A stretch of 64,000 nucleotides of DNA from Burkholderia sp. FERM BP-3421 (GTDB lineage Bacteria > Pseudomonadota > Gammaproteobacteria > Burkholderiales > Burkholderiaceae), in NCBI RefSeq assembly GCF_028657905.1, contig NZ_CP117780.1, forward strand, positions 310,001-374,000. Direction: 5' to 3'. Under the pieces are notes generated by a model. That model was not told where the DNA came from. It saw only the letters and a list, made by a program, of their open reading frames with translations, and made no database searches. The translations under genes were made by a program, and so were the position numbers. Shown here in pieces: positions 58,101 to 64,000 of the stretch (the stretch's first letter is position 1; each line of letters starts with the position of its first letter).

Positions 58101-61100
58101 GCAATGGCCGTCGGTCGCGGCCAGCTGGCGCGTGACGCCCGGCGGCGAGGCGGGCGCGCCGCGACTGCGCATCGGGCTGGGCTTCGATCCGGGCCGCTAC
58201 CAGGGGCTCCTGCGGGCGACGGCAAACGCGGGCACCACCGTCGTCGTCGTCTTCACCGATGCGCTCGACGCCGCCTCGGCGAGCGAGCCCGCGCACTGGC
58301 GGCTGGCGCAGGGGACGGTGATCGCCGCCGTGCCCGGGGCCGACGGCAAGACCGTCACGCTCACGGTCTCGCCGCTCGCGCGGGACACGCGTCACACGCT
58401 GGTCGTCACCGACGTCAAGGCGAAGAACGGCGAGACGCGCTACAGCGGGCAGGCCGCGTTCGACTGGCCCGACCATCCCGCCACGTCCACCAGCACGGTG
58501 CAGCAGAACGCCGCGCAGGATCTGCACGTCTACACGCGGCTCTATTATCAGTTGACCGATCCGGCGAGGATCGCGTTCTCCGTTCAGTCGACACTGCTTG
58601 CCGGCGCCGACGGGCAGCCCGGCAGCCTGCCGCTTCCATCGGGCGACGTCGACCGGCTGACGAACTGGCTGTTCGGTACGGGCGGAGCGGCGAGCATCTT
58701 TGCGTTCGTGCTCGACCGTTCGCGCTTCGGGACGGGCAGCGCGCCGCCCGCCGCGGCGCTCGCGCTCGATCTGGCCGTGCCGCCCGCGGCCCTGAATCCG
58801 GCCCAGGTGTTCCCGCTGTGGACGTCGTTCACGCTCGCGCGCAGCGGAGGCGCGGTGCTGGCCGGCCTCGAGGCGACCGACGGCATACGCAGCGCCAGCA
58901 CGCGGATCGCGCCGCTGCAGGATGCGATCGGCGCGGGCGGCGGCGCGCTGGGACTCGTCACGTTCGCCACCGGGTTCGAGCAGGCGCTGTCGGCCGCCGG
59001 CCGCTTCCGGCTGAAGGTCGCCACCGGCGTGGACCGCACCGCGTCGCCCGCAACGGGCGGCGGCGGCGCGCTCTGGGCCGTGCGGCTCGGGCTCGCGGCC
59101 GGACAGGCGATCTCGTACGCAGTGACCGATGCGGGCAAGCCGGCCGTGTTCGCCCCGCAACCCGCGAGCAATCGGCTCATCAGCCGTACCGACGTGCCCC
59201 TCTACGATTACGCGACCGGCAAGGGCATCAGCGCCACGCCGTCGCGGCGCGCCGACTTCACGGACGTGGACCTGGACACGTGGTGCGCGCAACTGTTCGC
59301 GGCGGTCGACGAGGTGCTCACGCCGCCCTTCACCGCGCCGATCCAGATCGTCGGCGAACTGAAGTCCGACGACTACCTGCGGAAAATCCTGGCGGGCAAG
59401 AAAAGCCTCGCGCGACTCGCGAAGCTGTGGATGATCCCCGTCTTCGCGGGCGAGCAGGCCGATCCGAGCGCCGCGCGCGAAGCGTTCTATCAGCAACTGC
59501 TGGTGCAGTTGTCGGCCGCTTACACGACGCGCGCGGCCGTGGAGTTCCACGCGAACGTCACGGCCGACGTGGCCGGGGCCGGGGCCGATTTTCCGCCGCG
59601 CCTGTTCGGGCCGGTGGTGCGGCTCGGGCCGACGTTCGAAGCCGCCACCGTCGCGATCGATACGCTCGCCACCGTCCTCCTGCTGTTCAGCGATCCGCTC
59701 GATCCCGCCGCCGCGGGCGATGCGGCCAACTACGCGCTGAGCGACGGCATCGGCGTGGTGTCGGCCGCGGTCGCCGACGCGACCGTCACGCTGACGCTGA
59801 CGCGGGCGGTGCAGCCGGGGCAAACGACGGTCACCGTCGGCAAGCTCCGGGATACGCAGAAGCGGCCGCTCCGTGCGCCGCTCACCCGCACCGTCACCAC
59901 GGGTTCCGCGGATCTCCCGGCGAGGACGCTCACCTTCAGCGCGCCGAAACTCACGCTGCAAACCGGTCCCGCGCGCAACCTGACGTACCTGCTGAATGCG
60001 CCGGCATCGGTGCGCGGCGCGGGCGGCGAACTGGTGTCGTACGTGGAACTGGACATGGCCTATCGGGGCGACCAGATCGAGCATCAGATCGGCGCGCTTC
60101 CCGGCATCGACGGCTATCAGGCCTCCACCTGGCTCAGCTTTGTCGCCCCCGATTCCGATCAACCGCTCACCGCCGAACTCGGCGGCTTTGCCGTGCCGAT
60201 GGTGCTGCGCGCGTTCCCGGCAAGCCCCGGCATGACCGCCCAGGAAGGCACGCCCACCCATGATCCCGACGAGGCGGCGCTGTCCGACCTCAAGCGGTGG
60301 GACTACGCGCTGACCTACTCGCTCCCGTTCCACTACCCGCAAGACAGCGTGTCCGGCACGGTCGAGTTCAATCTGCGCAAGCGGTCGGCGCTGCGGGCGG
60401 GCTTCCCCGACGCATTCGCGCAGCTTGCCGAGTTCGTTACCGTCTTCCCCCAGGTGAGCCGCGATCTGCAAACCCTCCTCGCCGACATCGACGCGACGGT
60501 CGAGCCCGCCAAAGACCAGCAGAAGATCGACGATGCCGCCGTGGCGTTGCAGTCGTTCATCCGGCTCGTCGACGACCTGGTCCGGGCAGCGGGCGGCGCG
60601 CACGAATCCGCCGGCCCCGGCCTGCGCTTCGCGCCGCAGCCGCGCGCGCGCGCGGGCGACCCGCTGCTCACCTACGCGTTCATCGTCGAGGAACGCTCGG
60701 CCCGGGTGGGCGATACCGAACGCGCGCTGGTGGTGTCGCTGTCAGGCGCCGTGCCCGAAGGGATGGGCGCGCCGGTAGTCGAGGTCGATCCGGCGCGCTA
60801 CGCGGCCGAACCCTGGACGCCCACCGACGGGGCCGCCGGCGAGACCGACCGCTTCCATTACGTGTACCGACGCAAGGCCGGCCCGGGGCCCGACGGCGCG
60901 TACCTCACGGCCGCCGACGGGCAGGCCATCGCCGAGCGCACCGTGCGGCTCCCCGCGCTCGACATCCTGGAGCGGCAGGATGCGTGGTCCACCGTCTGGG
61001 TCGAACGCAACCGCGAACTGGTGCCCGGCAGGCCGTCGGCCGATGCGTTCGTCTACACCACGCCGGAGGTTCGTTTCGCGAACCCGCTGTACCCGACGAA

Positions 61101-61539
61101 CGACGCCGCCGCCGAAGTGGACGTCTCGAAGGTGCCCACCGGCAAGCCGGAGATGCGACCCCTGCAGGCGCACCTTGACGCGTTGTTCGCCGCACTGCTG
61201 CCGCACGACACCCAGCCGCAGATCGCGGTGCAGGTCGAGGCGACCTACGCTTACACGCTGAACGACGCGTTCGAACCCATCGTGCTGCCGGTGCTGATGC
61301 AGGCGCCGTTGAGGGGCAAGGTGACGGGAACGGGCGCGGGTGCGCCGGACGGGATGACGAGCGCCTGGGCGGACGCGATCGGCGCGTGGTTCTCGGCTTA
61401 CCTGCCGGCAGACGGCGGGACGCTGTGGCTGGACCTGACGCTGATGTCGACGCTCACCGACGAACCGATGCCGCTGCTGCGGCTGCGCCGGCTGAAGTTG
61501 CCGATCGGGCAGGTGGCTCCGCCGCTGCCGTGCCGCTAG
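49177..61539 (+). CDS. Giant 4120-residue protein: GT-like N-terminus, beta-rich core, LysM arrays, Ig-like domains
   Basis: Start ATG 49177 overlaps the previous stop (ATGA); an upstream open frame in the same phase is a shadow of the 1200-residue gene. Visible parts: (1) about 46-440, which opens with WVDGTPGSGHQTST and includes LGSIPEPLFNYLL and LPPVFEGQNTANTMLNLGG (394-432), resembling a GT-B glycosyltransferase, tentative; (2) about 600-1620, long beta-rich blocks ending in an alternating hydrophobic stretch (1535-1618: VNVTVKLLLQLTYESYVSITI) that could insert in a membrane; (3) LysM-like repeats at about 2016, 2114 and 2162 (YTVVASDTLVGIA, YMVQPRDTLGDVA, YATRPGDTLAGVA), with degenerate ones at 2658-2800; (4) Ig-like domains at 3019-3098 and 3499-3576. 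No signal peptide or membrane anchor was found. I do not know the family. Confidence 0.92.
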   Translation: MTLFGDLFTHLRQHVRWDFQMAQSVEAFTRLLNGDGNTTIRMWVDGTPGSGHQTSTVGILRQLVGAPPGFGYTGLIEVYYNRANDTLAKLYMLLPELGNAPRGRVGNAQVDLIEWTEHAADRVQLGFTGGADDVVEEGKTISPNYARKIGVDYLLRLQPYRWPASEQIQFASDARSPITLTDERVLGMQSFRQRAYYVRTPFPVPDWAVYAGDPSKQRAAEIVQWLTTAPAMDALAFMPVYSIRTSGNLQFSPPPQARMFEVVTAVFASQRAGALPRPGAASAFVLSCDTFDAAAVDALDRLIKGGPTDVELGWQEQLERGETQIVEVFGKSTTRKMTDKERADLQQQLRGHAFRRAYLEGIGAAGRFAWLINPTLEDIRARQAWLAAAPDRVVFVQLGSIPEPLFNYLLQNASLPPVFEGQNTANTMLNLGGNYLHVARPASTSVQYPSTVVNYAEYREVLTDAPMMPWVFVPLLPSQLQAIANQLNWPLELWPARAAENPAEQVGGYIRDYAAQGADGPYRRYFDTIRNFYRDVNNDKLRYGAAFLQYIVSQQQPAAARARQRALACAAPSGPMPPRALDARPHAPVTDDSAALEALLARLQDNRGADGALNLVPGAFSDGSFRRFYTELLGAGKRLLIEASTITPERDGDGVLVSIEVRGASAALGFRMATVYTFTAPQGAVVGNGRFTHDDAWSPPELPWLRFSRPFVELYTTDADLPSVGAVGGTLDSAGVEVAFKLPVSDAIWELEGHFPRPYPSIAKFYQMAGGVNLLATLPAPFGALAGFGVSTAQLAYDAAAGKIQYVGITATTQESVSLLPGLTMQDIGAQVTVQDPAALAARRVDWSVQGTFRIGSGPDAGVVTLGANGPGLVLRGQLASGLIRLTDLLAIFLPGVKLDPQGIPVITGFEASVTPATGQYTMRCDLNVGWTLTFPGPTIEIRSLTLNASRNAGRVTGNLSGQIALGSADHPFLLTVSASYDPQTSWTFGALQQQGTTFDLAVLFNQFLPAEWKITQSLEIADFSILIPTASRAYLISGRTASPWAVPFISGLNVSASLRAGYLSPSQADASAKGGYVGRVETQWNWHNIDLAVWFDYRPGVRQYGITWGMLEGIVRGPDPDTQDWTATLRFTESTTLGSLIETMVSWATGSRFGLESPWDLLNAVPLSGLALKYTFNKNDQNRNTVAFSVLLGPIDLGFARIDGIDVKYASTGDDRGVRVSLKGAFFWQSNPNEPLAWDASEPGTAPTPPGNGNKYLDLRLLAMGQHITLPGFAAADTVQKAIALMETLPLPRPGEVPPVVFDPQSAWLIGTHFGVLKIDAGESGAGNGAAPGYALTLQAVFNDPHLYGLRVALDGPAAKVFKGLDFQIMYRQVSDAVGVYQAEITLPDRMRHLTVGAYSITLPTFGIAIYTNGDFQADIGFPWNENFSRSFTIEAIIPPGIPVIGSAGFYFGKLSSASTNRVPVSPRGTFNPVLVFGFGMQVGFGKSIEYGILSAGFSITAVGILEGVLAKWNPYRLTDAGREPSTQLQGDYYFWLRGTVGIVGKIYGSVDFAIVKADVNVTVKLLLQLTYESYVSITITVIASVDVAVKVRINLGLFKITLSFSFSMRLKETFAIENAGTAPWLDDGRSARGMLRAPVARRLSPPVRLGGAALDWRRLQPGAVTDLWGYLAPGLTAARDEWTPEGAPASQLPCWVALLLIEAAPPAGQDGDAGARKASGSAPDTSFEALAKMVLRWVVAAARGDMTAAEVDRYVVPAAVLDWLAGDVLVSTDDRPAPIPLDAVQAFLATQFRFNLRIPPTDRDATADAAYFPAPPQLRVTLPEYGAHYPGASYTLGSYNALGADTLVELRAWFDQLAVQVEREQKAGGARPRMRAAEAPLSMAGWMFADYFLLLARQMVRAAQEALRDYKYPLNGSEQVDGIVQWVNRTGQLDGAYTLHDVFASNPQHTLAAGKALALGVTVAVDAARTGTSFAALATRFDDAFSASALAGANAADPTLLRGGATIVFAPHAPYTVVASDTLVGIAAHYAVTFNDLLAGSSVLAADGLLADGAQVRFPFLTRPALATDTFASVAAAPVYAGAFNAIDLALANAGRSVLLAGAKVAYPDKTAYMVQPRDTLGDVANALGVRLADLVAKSAVLTQTGLLAPVASLALPPFRYATRPGDTLAGVAARFGATLDVLADQSANGGVVGLFAADAPLDLPHLPQFPVGELLAEAQRTGALQHLSGMASSYTMHGMRFPTSGRTDAGKTWSIVPQARGMWVRGPDGQLTLPPQAGLYALTGQQIPLPTLDTHPFAARFDRVDGVDTAWLRFADAQHAPVDHLTLSVTPGSADAVRIAQVEQAARTRLDVPLDALGAGEMFHAALATYPFTSALPWLSAEPASLPYGAPPAGGQSLRLWRLPDALAALPDPAVRAVNPRFALRVARYDEATGATDTRPVAAYGWASTIDFTVRRIPPVAESPASAATYEVIGAGGAAIVLLERLLSQLQANDGAYGQLRVGYAPDGATGAGPGVQTDGAASVTLGIAQANLSTETRPGAARATADLLDQARAQPALTLLNPPSEFVRLLWEASITRSGGFFLYYYDRAAQRGLPDHLFNDRGEAALTLVVLYAKPAHESDQDRVAGYMNAVATADRFDGGNAVLFAEAAPVPTTVAAGAQTLADLARQWFCDPAELAEANAHAALRAGVTLRVSEGVYQAPPGGIALRDLAQRFGITVPMLNQANPRWGGLPDPLPHPAAIRVPDLMLTAGAHAHTASLADVSGWYGEPVAALGAHNRLTAGLFAAGAALAIPGGPRVRTASVQPGVQALAASRPAPPPVDGASSAYGIALLLNNFSLLNQQVHGNVDFRASLPPGLPAGPTTRPLAANGDDKMRVATPVEQVETWNFGQALPYARFAKQVPAFDRAGLPPAKDSPYLGVGGILQVSFSWQDYYGNVLATRLSDPKAGDPPPLNDAPLLTGYTDPLIALSQWPSVAASWRVTPGGEAGAPRLRIGLGFDPGRYQGLLRATANAGTTVVVVFTDALDAASASEPAHWRLAQGTVIAAVPGADGKTVTLTVSPLARDTRHTLVVTDVKAKNGETRYSGQAAFDWPDHPATSTSTVQQNAAQDLHVYTRLYYQLTDPARIAFSVQSTLLAGADGQPGSLPLPSGDVDRLTNWLFGTGGAASIFAFVLDRSRFGTGSAPPAAALALDLAVPPAALNPAQVFPLWTSFTLARSGGAVLAGLEATDGIRSASTRIAPLQDAIGAGGGALGLVTFATGFEQALSAAGRFRLKVATGVDRTASPATGGGGALWAVRLGLAAGQAISYAVTDAGKPAVFAPQPASNRLISRTDVPLYDYATGKGISATPSRRADFTDVDLDTWCAQLFAAVDEVLTPPFTAPIQIVGELKSDDYLRKILAGKKSLARLAKLWMIPVFAGEQADPSAAREAFYQQLLVQLSAAYTTRAAVEFHANVTADVAGAGADFPPRLFGPVVRLGPTFEAATVAIDTLATVLLLFSDPLDPAAAGDAANYALSDGIGVVSAAVADATVTLTLTRAVQPGQTTVTVGKLRDTQKRPLRAPLTRTVTTGSADLPARTLTFSAPKLTLQTGPARNLTYLLNAPASVRGAGGELVSYVELDMAYRGDQIEHQIGALPGIDGYQASTWLSFVAPDSDQPLTAELGGFAVPMVLRAFPASPGMTAQEGTPTHDPDEAALSDLKRWDYALTYSLPFHYPQDSVSGTVEFNLRKRSALRAGFPDAFAQLAEFVTVFPQVSRDLQTLLADIDATVEPAKDQQKIDDAAVALQSFIRLVDDLVRAAGGAHESAGPGLRFAPQPRARAGDPLLTYAFIVEERSARVGDTERALVVSLSGAVPEGMGAPVVEVDPARYAAEPWTPTDGAAGETDRFHYVYRRKAGPGPDGAYLTAADGQAIAERTVRLPALDILERQDAWSTVWVERNRELVPGRPSADAFVYTTPEVRFANPLYPTNDAAAEVDVSKVPTGKPEMRPLQAHLDALFAALLPHDTQPQIAVQVEATYAYTLNDAFEPIVLPVLMQAPLRGKVTGTGAGAPDGMTSAWADAIGAWFSAYLPADGGTLWLDLTLMSTLTDEPMPLLRLRRLKLPIGQVAPPLPCR

Positions 61540-62264
61540 CGCGAGGCCGCGCGTGGGCGCCCGCCTGGGCCCGGTGGGCGACGCCGCCGCTCCTCGGGCT
61601 CCTGCTTGCCGGCCACGCCGGCGGGCAGACGCCCGGCGCGCCCACGGTTGCGCGCTGTTCCGTCGTCATCACGGAGTCGTCCGGCACGACGGTCGCGCTC
61701 GACTACGCCGGGCTCCCGGGGAACCAGCCCGGGCGCTACGGCGACTTCGTGGCGCTCTGGCCGAACAGCGTCGTGCCGTGGACGGCCGCGCCCGCCGCCC
61801 GGCTCGCCATCCCGACCGACGGCGAGATGGGAAGCGTGGTGCTCACGGGCGTATCGATCAGCCGCCTGCCCTATACCGTGGCATATGGCGTCGGGCCCGC
61901 GGTGAGCGATGCGTGCGCATCGGCGTTGCTCGCGCCCGACGGCTCGACGGGCATCGTCGACGCGGTGTCGCTCGAACTCGTCTCGTCAGGGCCCAATACG
62001 ATCTCGCTTCGCTACCACACGCTGTCCGGCTATCGTCCCGCCACCGAGAAGAACTGGATCGGTCTGTGGCGCGGACGCGCGAGCCCGTATAACGCGCCGG
62101 CGCCGCTCGCGCGGCTGCGGATCGCGCAGGACGTGACCGACGACACCGTGTCGATCGACGGCGTGACCCTGGCCGCGGGAAACCTTTATACGGTGGTGTA
62201 TTTCATGGGCGCGCCGCTTACCAGCGCGGCGGTGCTGCTGACTTTCACGGTCGCGCCGCGCTGA
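61530..62264 (+). CDS. Second two-repeat protein, exported paralogue of the first gene
   Basis: The in-frame GTG at 61530 gives 244 residues and begins VPLARGRAWAPAWARWATPPLLGLLLAGHAGG, a basic start followed by a hydrophobic core, a plausible signal peptide; it overlaps the giant stop by 10 bp. The two domains match those of the first cluster gene: LPGNQPGRYGDFVALW against MPGNQPNTYGNTVFLW, then WIGLWRGRA with YTVVYFMGA against WVGLWQGQG with YTLGYFKGG. Only this copy looks exported; two cysteines (ARCSVV and SDACAS) are added, possibly a disulphide outside the cytoplasm. The start is less certain than the rest. Confidence 0.8.
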   Translation: MPLARGRAWAPAWARWATPPLLGLLLAGHAGGQTPGAPTVARCSVVITESSGTTVALDYAGLPGNQPGRYGDFVALWPNSVVPWTAAPAARLAIPTDGEMGSVVLTGVSISRLPYTVAYGVGPAVSDACASALLAPDGSTGIVDAVSLELVSSGPNTISLRYHTLSGYRPATEKNWIGLWRGRASPYNAPAPLARLRIAQDVTDDTVSIDGVTLAAGNLYTVVYFMGAPLTSAAVLLTFTVAPR

Positions 62265-62285
62265 GCCGCACGGCGGCATGCTCCG

Positions 62286-62303
62286 GGCCGGGTCGACCCG
62301 GCC
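62286..62303. terminator. Palindrome between convergent genes
   Basis: GGCCGGGTCGACCCGGCC is a perfect 18-bp palindrome 22 bp after the last gene of the cluster and 28 bp from the end of the convergent regulator gene. It may form a 7-bp hairpin with a TCGA loop. There is no T-tract. Confidence 0.5.
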
Positions 62304-62330
62304 GCCCCCTCGATATCCGCAATCGAAGCA

Positions 62331-62954
62331 TCACGCCGAGGAAGCCGGCGTCTCGCGCGCGCTCAGCTGCGCGAGCCCGACCGCGTTCTTCACGTCGAGC
62401 TTCTCGAACACGCGCGCCCGATGCACCTCCACCGTCCGCACGCTGATGCCCAGCGCATCGGCGATCTCGCGGTTCGTGCGGCCGGCCACGATCTGCCCGG
62501 CGATCGCGCGCTCGCGCGGCGTCAGGCTCGCCAGGCGCTGGTCCGGCGTCGTCTCGGGCGGCCCCGCCTGCGCCTGCGCGTATTCGAGCCCGGCGACCAC
62601 GCGGTCGACCAGCCGGTTGTCGGAGAACGGCTTCTCGAGGAAGTCGTACGCGCCGGCGCGCAAGGCGTCGACCGCCATCGGGATATCGCCGTGGCCGGTC
62701 AGGAACACCACCGCGTGATGCGCGCCCAGGCCCGCGTCGCGCAGTTGCGCGAACAGCTCGAAGCCGCTCATGCCGGGCATCCTCACGTCGATCAGCAGGC
62801 ACGCGGGCGCGGCGGCGAGCCCCTCGTCGCGCCAGCTGTCGAGGAACAGGGCCGCGTCGGCGAAACCGCGCACCGCGAGCCCGCGCGAACGGAACAGCGC
62901 GCCCAGCGCATCGCGAATGATCGCGTCGTCGTCGATCAGGTAGAGGTTGCGCAT
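62331..62954 (-). CDS. FixJ/NarL-type response regulator
   Basis: The start at ATG 62952-62954 (MRNLYLIDDD) gives 207 residues; longer frames add a non-conserved front. The receiver has DDD at 8-10, Asp56 (LLIDVRMPG) and KPF, and the C-terminal LuxR-type helix-turn-helix (LTPRERAIAGQIVAGRTNREIADALGISVRTVEVHRARVFEKL) defines the FixJ class. It overlaps the kinase gene by 19 bp, so it is its partner. Convergent with the giant-protein cluster; a regulatory link is not shown by the sequence. Confidence 0.93.
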   Translation of the reverse strand: MRNLYLIDDDAIIRDALGALFRSRGLAVRGFADAALFLDSWRDEGLAAAPACLLIDVRMPGMSGFELFAQLRDAGLGAHHAVVFLTGHGDIPMAVDALRAGAYDFLEKPFSDNRLVDRVVAGLEYAQAQAGPPETTPDQRLASLTPRERAIAGQIVAGRTNREIADALGISVRTVEVHRARVFEKLDVKNAVGLAQLSARETPASSA

Positions 62955-64000
62955 GGCTCGTCGCTCGTCCGCAAATCGAAATAGAAACAGGTGCCCGCGC
63001 CGTCCGGCGCGTAACGCAGGCGGGAATGCATCGTCTCCAGCGCCGAGCGGCACACCGCGATGCCCATGCCCATCCCGTCGGGCTTGGTCGTGAGGAACGG
63101 CCGCTCCAGCGCGTCGCGCGCGTCGTCCGGCAGCCCCTGCCCGCGATCCCGCACGCTGACCCGCACGACGGCCGGCTCGTCCGCCGCCGCGCGCCGTTCG
63201 GCGCGGATCGACACGATGCGTTCGCCGGCGGGCAGATGCGCCATCGCGTCGAACGCGTTGCGCGTGAGATTCAGCAGCACCTGTTCGAGCAGCACGCGAT
63301 CGGCCAGCACGGGCGGCAACGCCGCGTCGAGCACGGTATCGATGCGCTCGCCGAGGCGGCTCGTCTGCAACTGCACGAGCGGCAGCACGCCCGCGATCAC
63401 GGGATCGAGCGCGACGGGCCCGAGCGACGGCGCGGTCTTGCGCACGAACTGCTGCACGCGCCGGATGATCTGCCCGGCCCGCTCGACCTGATGGCGGCCC
63501 TTGGTCAGCAGGTCGAGCGGGCCGCCGGCTTCGTCCGTCGCCGCCTCGGCCGCCATCAGGTTCAACGCCGCCGTGCAGTAGCTGTTGGCCGCCGCGAGCG
63601 GCTGATTCAGCTCGTGCGCGAGCGCCGACGCCATCTCTCCCATCGTCATCACGCGCGCCATGTGATGCAGCTGCTCGCTCTGCGCGCGTTGCCGTTCCTG
63701 CGTGCGCTTCTGCTCGCCGATATCGACGATCGACGCGGTCCAGCCCACCTGCCGGCCCGTGCCGTCGCGCAGCGGCGCTTCGTTGATCAGCACGGTCACG
63801 CGCGCGCCGCCGCGATGCTGGAACACCGACTCATGCGCCTGCCCCGGCAGCGTGCCCGCGAGCAGCTGCGCGTGGCGCTGCGCCGAGCGCTCGGAGAATT
63901 CCGGCGCCCAGTACGGCATCGGCGGCGCGCAGCCGATCAGTTCGTCGGCGCGATAACCGACCATCTCGCAGAACGCCGCATTCACGTAGGTGATGCGCCC
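62936..64000 (-). CDS. PAS sensor histidine kinase, partial
   Basis: The reading frame leaves the window at 64000, so the N-terminus is missing. What is present: a PAS domain end (ITYVNAAFCEMVGYRADELIG, PAC region with HRGGARVTVLINEAPLRDG), a DHp domain with the phospho-acceptor His in ALAHELNQPLAAANSY, and an ATPase with NLTRNAFDAM, DRGQGLPDD and GMGMGIAVCRSALE. The HELNQPL motif is characteristic of FixL/DctB-type kinases. The GTG at 63985 is inside the PAS core and is not accepted as a start. It pairs with the FixJ-type regulator. Confidence 0.93.
   Translation of the reverse strand, partial: GRITYVNAAFCEMVGYRADELIGCAPPMPYWAPEFSERSAQRHAQLLAGTLPGQAHESVFQHRGGARVTVLINEAPLRDGTGRQVGWTASIVDIGEQKRTQERQRAQSEQLHHMARVMTMGEMASALAHELNQPLAAANSYCTAALNLMAAEAATDEAGGPLDLLTKGRHQVERAGQIIRRVQQFVRKTAPSLGPVALDPVIAGVLPLVQLQTSRLGERIDTVLDAALPPVLADRVLLEQVLLNLTRNAFDAMAHLPAGERIVSIRAERRAAADEPAVVRVSVRDRGQGLPDDARDALERPFLTTKPDGMGMGIAVCRSALETMHSRLRYAPDGAGTCFYFDLRTSDEPCATST

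Noticed and set aside
63985..64000. GTG at 63985-63983 (minus strand) as the kinase start
   Set aside because: It lies inside the conserved PAS core (ITYVNAAF), so the gene must start beyond the window.

Overview
The window is very GC-rich, densely coded bacterial DNA. The gene families, efflux operon layout and codon use fit a Burkholderia-type betaproteobacterium. The large accessory content would suit the plant- or host-associated clade, but the species cannot be fixed from the sequence alone.

Layout. Positions 1-18651 hold the 3' part of a nonribosomal peptide (NRP) cluster on the + strand: a 5'-truncated NRPS, a second NRPS with an embedded methyltransferase and a terminal thioesterase, a CmlA-like diiron beta-hydroxylase, and an MFS exporter. 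Next come an MHYT-GGDEF-EAL c-di-GMP protein, a broken TonB-dependent receptor, a small unknown gene and a secreted HExxH metalloprotease (18811-25948). From 26856 to 33087 are an aldehyde dehydrogenase divergent from a LysR regulator, a small lipoprotein, and a response regulator/7TM histidine kinase pair. A RelE/ParE-type toxin-antitoxin pair and a catalytically degenerate tyrosine-recombinase-like gene follow (33150-34963). The latter converges on, and overlaps, a five-gene MarR-FUSC-DUF1656-HlyD-OMF efflux operon (34801-40197, - strand). A compact - strand operon (40765-43883) encodes a CitE-type lyase, an MmgE/PrpD protein and a MaoC-type hydratase, resembling C5-dicarboxylate (itaconate/citramalate) chemistry.

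The least explained part is 44758-62264. Behind an AT-rich, gene-free upstream region lie four co-directional genes. The first is a small two-repeat protein followed by a strong hairpin. Then come a 1200-residue protein and a 4120-residue giant with a nucleotide-sugar-transferase-like N-terminal segment, an amphipathic beta-rich middle, two groups of LysM-like repeats and Ig-like domains. The last is a second two-repeat protein, homologous to the first but with a signal-peptide-like N-terminus. I do not recognise this as a described system, and it is my main candidate for novelty. The window closes with a FixJ-type response regulator and the 3' part of its PAS histidine kinase on the - strand.

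How the genes work together. The NRPS modules, hydroxylase and exporter form one transcription unit for a modified peptide. The MarR operon is a self-contained aromatic-acid-type efflux pump with two palindromic operators in front of marR. The giant-protein cluster has ATGA or overlapping junctions (B to C, C to D), so these genes are probably translated together, with the first small protein made in excess because of the hairpin behind it.
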